This document shows, in pieces, positions 4,533 to 6,854 of a stretch of DNA of 6,854 bases. A program made the translations under genes and the position numbers. The notes below the pieces were generated by a model. That model worked only from the letters and a program-made list of their open reading frames with translations, did no database searches and had not been told where the DNA came from. Source of the DNA: Desulfobacterales bacterium (GTDB lineage Bacteria > Desulfobacterota > DSM-4660 > Desulfatiglandales > B25-G16). Position 1 is the first letter of the stretch; every line of letters starts with the position of its first letter. The stretch spans positions 1-6,854 of the forward strand of contig JABXJY010000086.1 in assembly GCA_013375385.1 (NCBI GenBank), written 5' to 3'.

Positions 4533-6428
4533 TCATTCGAGAGGGGTTACAATCTTTATCTCTGCCTTGTCTTTGAGGGATTCAAGCCAGACATCGGATA
4601 TCCTCCGCTCCTTTGTTACAAGAAGTGCCTGTTGAAAGGCCTTCTTTTCTTTGTCAAAATCCTCTCTGTTAATGCCTTTTCTATCGATCCATTTAATGAC
4701 ATAAACCTTTTTGTTTACCTCAAAGACCTGATCCGGGTATTTGTTTTGGGATGAGAGGGAAAAGGCGGCCTCAAACAGTGATGGTACGTAACCGATTTTG
4801 GGGATATTCTCCCCTCTGCTAAAGAAGCCTGTCTCATCTGTCTTGAGGTCTTTCTTTTTAGCCAGTTCAGACCACCGAGCACCCCCTTTCAATTCCTCAA
4901 GATAGGCCTCAGCCTCCTTTTTGGCGACAACAAGAGACTGATGGTCTATGAAATCCTTGTGCAATTGATCAGAGACCTCGCTTATTTTCGGAATATAGGA
5001 ATCCTTACTGTCAACAACCTGGATGATATAGAATTTACCTTCATGTTCGATGACCTCACTCACCTTCCCGTTATCTAACGAGTTTATAGAGCTCTTAAGC
5101 CTTTCATCCGCTCCCAATCCTGGAATGGTTCCATCTCTAGGAAAATAATCGCTCTCATTTGCCTTAAGCCCATGTTGGGCTGCATAGGTGGCTAAATCAA
5201 TATTGTATGGCATCTGATCGATCAAACTCAGGGCCCTTTCATGTGCCATGTCTCGGCTTATATCCTTTTTTAGGGTTGATACTATTTGATCCCGGACATC
5301 GGCAAAGGGCTTAACAGCAGCATCCTTGATGGCATCTACCTTGATTATATGCCAGCCAAACCGGGTTCTTACAGGTCCACCTATCTCTCCTGGCTCAAGG
5401 GTAAAGGCGAGCTCTTCAAGGGGTTGAGCGAGTTCACCTTTCTTGAAATAGCCAAGATCTCCCCCTTTTGTGGCATTAGGGTCTTGAGAATGTTCCCTGG
5501 CCAGTGCTGAAAAATCCTCTCCATCTCTTGCCTTTTTCAGGATAGCAAGTGCCTTATCTTTTGCCTCTGTCTCTTTAGGTTTTGATGCGTCGGGCGATAC
5601 CTTAAAAAGGATGTGCCGTGCTTTAATCTGTTTTGGATCTTTAAAGCTTTCTTGATTTAGTTCATAAAAGTCTGATATCTCCTTTTCTTCAACGGGCACC
5701 TTATCTACAAAATCGGATGGGTCGAGGGTAAGGTAGGCTATTTTTATCCTTTCTGAAATCCTGTATTTTTCCTTATTTTCCTCAAAATACTCCTGCTTCT
5801 CGGTTTCATTCACCTGGATTTTTCCTTTAAAATCCTGTGGATTGAACGAGACAAAGGCAATATTGATCTTTTCTTTTTGATAGGTGTAATAATCCATGAC
5901 CTCCATGTCTGTTAGAGGGAAAAAGCATTTGATAAGGTGAGCGATCTTTTGCCCTAACAATTCTGATCTTATCCCTGATTCAAATTCAGCTGGTTCCATT
6001 CTATTATAGCTCAACAGAGACCTATACCTCCCCTCATCAAACTCACCATTCACCTGAAAGGCAGGGTACGTAAGGATGGCATCAGCTACATCATCATCCG
6101 TAATCCTTAGGCCGAGCCTACCAGCCTCCTGGCTGATCAGTCTCTTATTTATCAGGGTATCCAGGGCCCTTTGTCTGAGTTGAAATACCTTTATAAGATT
6201 ATCATTCCAGTAATTCCTGTACTGTTTCTGTAATGCCTCCAGCATATCGCGGTAGACTGTCTCATATTCCTGCCCTGTGATCAGATCACCATTCACATAG
6301 GCAATCTTTGAACCAGGCCTTTGTCGGAACGAATATATACCCCAAAAGATAAAGACAACGGCAATGAGGCCAACCATTACCTTAATCATGATACCTTTCG
6401 TGTGCCTTCTCAACATTGTGATGAACAT
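4533..6428 (-). CDS. ppiD: PpiD-like membrane-anchored peptidyl-prolyl cis-trans isomerase (SurA_N / PpiC)
   Basis: A 631-residue periplasmic folding factor. A short cytoplasmic N-terminus with RRHTKG leads into one transmembrane helix (about 13-32) that anchors the protein, with the rest in the periplasm. A SurA-N/PpiD chaperone domain spans roughly 34-190, and a parvulin (PpiC) domain spans 268-366. The latter has KARHILF at 269-275, GGDLGYFKKGEL at 322-333 and FGWHIIKV at 357-364. Two later stretches, about 426-473 and 531-582, look like the second half of a parvulin domain and are probably degenerate, non-catalytic copies. The length matches E. coli PpiD (623 residues), which works at the SecYEG exit on outgoing proteins. 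ATG 6428 is chosen because AAAGGAGG (6438-6445) lies 9 nt upstream. The Shine-Dalgarno begins 2 nt after the stop of the adenosyltransferase gene, so co-transcription is very likely. Confidence 0.93.
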   Translation of the reverse strand: MFITMLRRHTKGIMIKVMVGLIAVVFIFWGIYSFRQRPGSKIAYVNGDLITGQEYETVYRDMLEALQKQYRNYWNDNLIKVFQLRQRALDTLINKRLISQEAGRLGLRITDDDVADAILTYPAFQVNGEFDEGRYRSLLSYNRMEPAEFESGIRSELLGQKIAHLIKCFFPLTDMEVMDYYTYQKEKINIAFVSFNPQDFKGKIQVNETEKQEYFEENKEKYRISERIKIAYLTLDPSDFVDKVPVEEKEISDFYELNQESFKDPKQIKARHILFKVSPDASKPKETEAKDKALAILKKARDGEDFSALAREHSQDPNATKGGDLGYFKKGELAQPLEELAFTLEPGEIGGPVRTRFGWHIIKVDAIKDAAVKPFADVRDQIVSTLKKDISRDMAHERALSLIDQMPYNIDLATYAAQHGLKANESDYFPRDGTIPGLGADERLKSSINSLDNGKVSEVIEHEGKFYIIQVVDSKDSYIPKISEVSDQLHKDFIDHQSLVVAKKEAEAYLEELKGGARWSELAKKKDLKTDETGFFSRGENIPKIGYVPSLFEAAFSLSSQNKYPDQVFEVNKKVYVIKWIDRKGINREDFDKEKKAFQQALLVTKERRISDVWLESLKDKAEIKIVTPLE

Positions 6429-6447
6429 TTAGTCTAGCCTCCTTTAA

Positions 6448-6854
6448 TTAAAACTCAATTCCCTTTCTCGCCTCTAGTCCCTTCTGAAAAGGGTGCTTGA
6501 TCTCCTCCATGACGGAGACAAGGTCAGCCCTTTCGATGAGCTCCTGAGGGCAGTTTCGGCCGGTAAGAACCAGTTCTAGATTATCTGATTTTTTATCTAA
6601 AAGATCAACCACCCTTTTCAAAGGTATCAGATTGAAATCAACAGCCACGGTGATCTCATCTAAGATGAGGACATCGTAAGCAGCTTTTTCTATAAGCTCT
6701 TCAGCCTTTGATAGTGCTTTACTGGCCTGCTCAAGGTCAATAGGTGATGGATTCTTGGGATCAACAAGCTCTGTTGTTCCATAGCGAAAAAGATCAATCC
6801 CAAGCTTCCTCAGGCTTTTTATCTCTCCATAATCCCATATCTTCATAAAGTGAA
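6448..6854 (-). CDS. cobO: Corrinoid (cob(I)alamin) adenosyltransferase, CobA/CobO type, 5'-partial
   Basis: The C-terminal part of a CobA/CobO/BtuR-type ATP:corrinoid adenosyltransferase, which transfers adenosyl from ATP to Co(I) corrinoids in coenzyme B12 synthesis and salvage. Visible family blocks are FMKxxxYGE at the cut end, YDVLILDEITVAVDFNLI (about residues 57-74 counted from the ATG at 6846), ELVLTGRNCPQELIERADLV (about 91-110) and the terminal KHPFQKGLEARKGIEF. The ATG at 6846 is not the start. The frame stays open to the window edge with HF before it, matching the QFMKG strand of the family, and the N-terminal P-loop (GKGKTT type) must lie beyond 6854. In the visible part nothing is broken. 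The TAA stop is 19 bp from the ppiD-like ATG, giving a leftward two-gene unit whose promoter lies outside the window. Confidence 0.92.
   Translation of the reverse strand, partial: HFMKIWDYGEIKSLRKLGIDLFRYGTTELVDPKNPSPIDLEQASKALSKAEELIEKAAYDVLILDEITVAVDFNLIPLKRVVDLLDKKSDNLELVLTGRNCPQELIERADLVSVMEEIKHPFQKGLEARKGIEF

Overview
The window looks like chromosomal DNA from a Gram-negative anaerobe, most likely a sulfate-reducing or syntrophic member of the Desulfobacterota (former Deltaproteobacteria). The pointers are an exported multiheme c-type cytochrome, a membrane-anchored PpiD/SurA-like periplasmic chaperone, a cobalamin adenosyltransferase, and good Shine-Dalgarno sites with some GTG starts. 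This placement is inferred from gene content, not from a marker gene.

Layout. From 1 to 138 there is a near-consensus sigma70 promoter and leader for a metallo-beta-lactamase-fold hydrolase (139-768, +), the only plus-strand gene. Every other gene is on the minus strand. The hydrolase meets a small HExxH metallopeptidase (765-1145, -) head-on, and both genes end in the same CTAG tetranucleotide. Upstream of the peptidase, and probably co-transcribed with it, is an unrecognised 60-residue protein (1208-1390, -). The stretch 1391-1663 has no credible gene and is mostly one long imperfect palindrome of about 180-190 bp with 16-bp terminal inverted repeats, resembling a MITE or a structured intergenic repeat.

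Beyond it lie a group II PLP-dependent (aromatic-type) amino acid decarboxylase (1664-3091, -) and an exported seven-heme cytochrome c that carries an EF-hand-like calcium loop between hemes 6 and 7 (3201-4328, -). A 204-bp intergenic gap (4329-4532) holds a second, shorter structured element bounded by a perfect 12-bp inverted repeat, plus a possible cytochrome promoter. The right end is a tight two-gene unit transcribed leftward: a CobA/CobO-type corrinoid adenosyltransferase, cut by the window edge (6448-6854, -), and a PpiD-like peptidyl-prolyl isomerase (4533-6428, -), 19 bp apart.

The genes do not form one obvious pathway. The adenosyltransferase/PpiD pair is a likely operon, and the cytochrome and PpiD both act at or beyond the inner membrane. 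The hydrolase, decarboxylase and peptidase look like independent housekeeping or accessory genes separated by repeat DNA. No complete new defence or mobile system is visible. The most unusual items are the EF-hand heptaheme cytochrome and the two palindromic intergenic elements.
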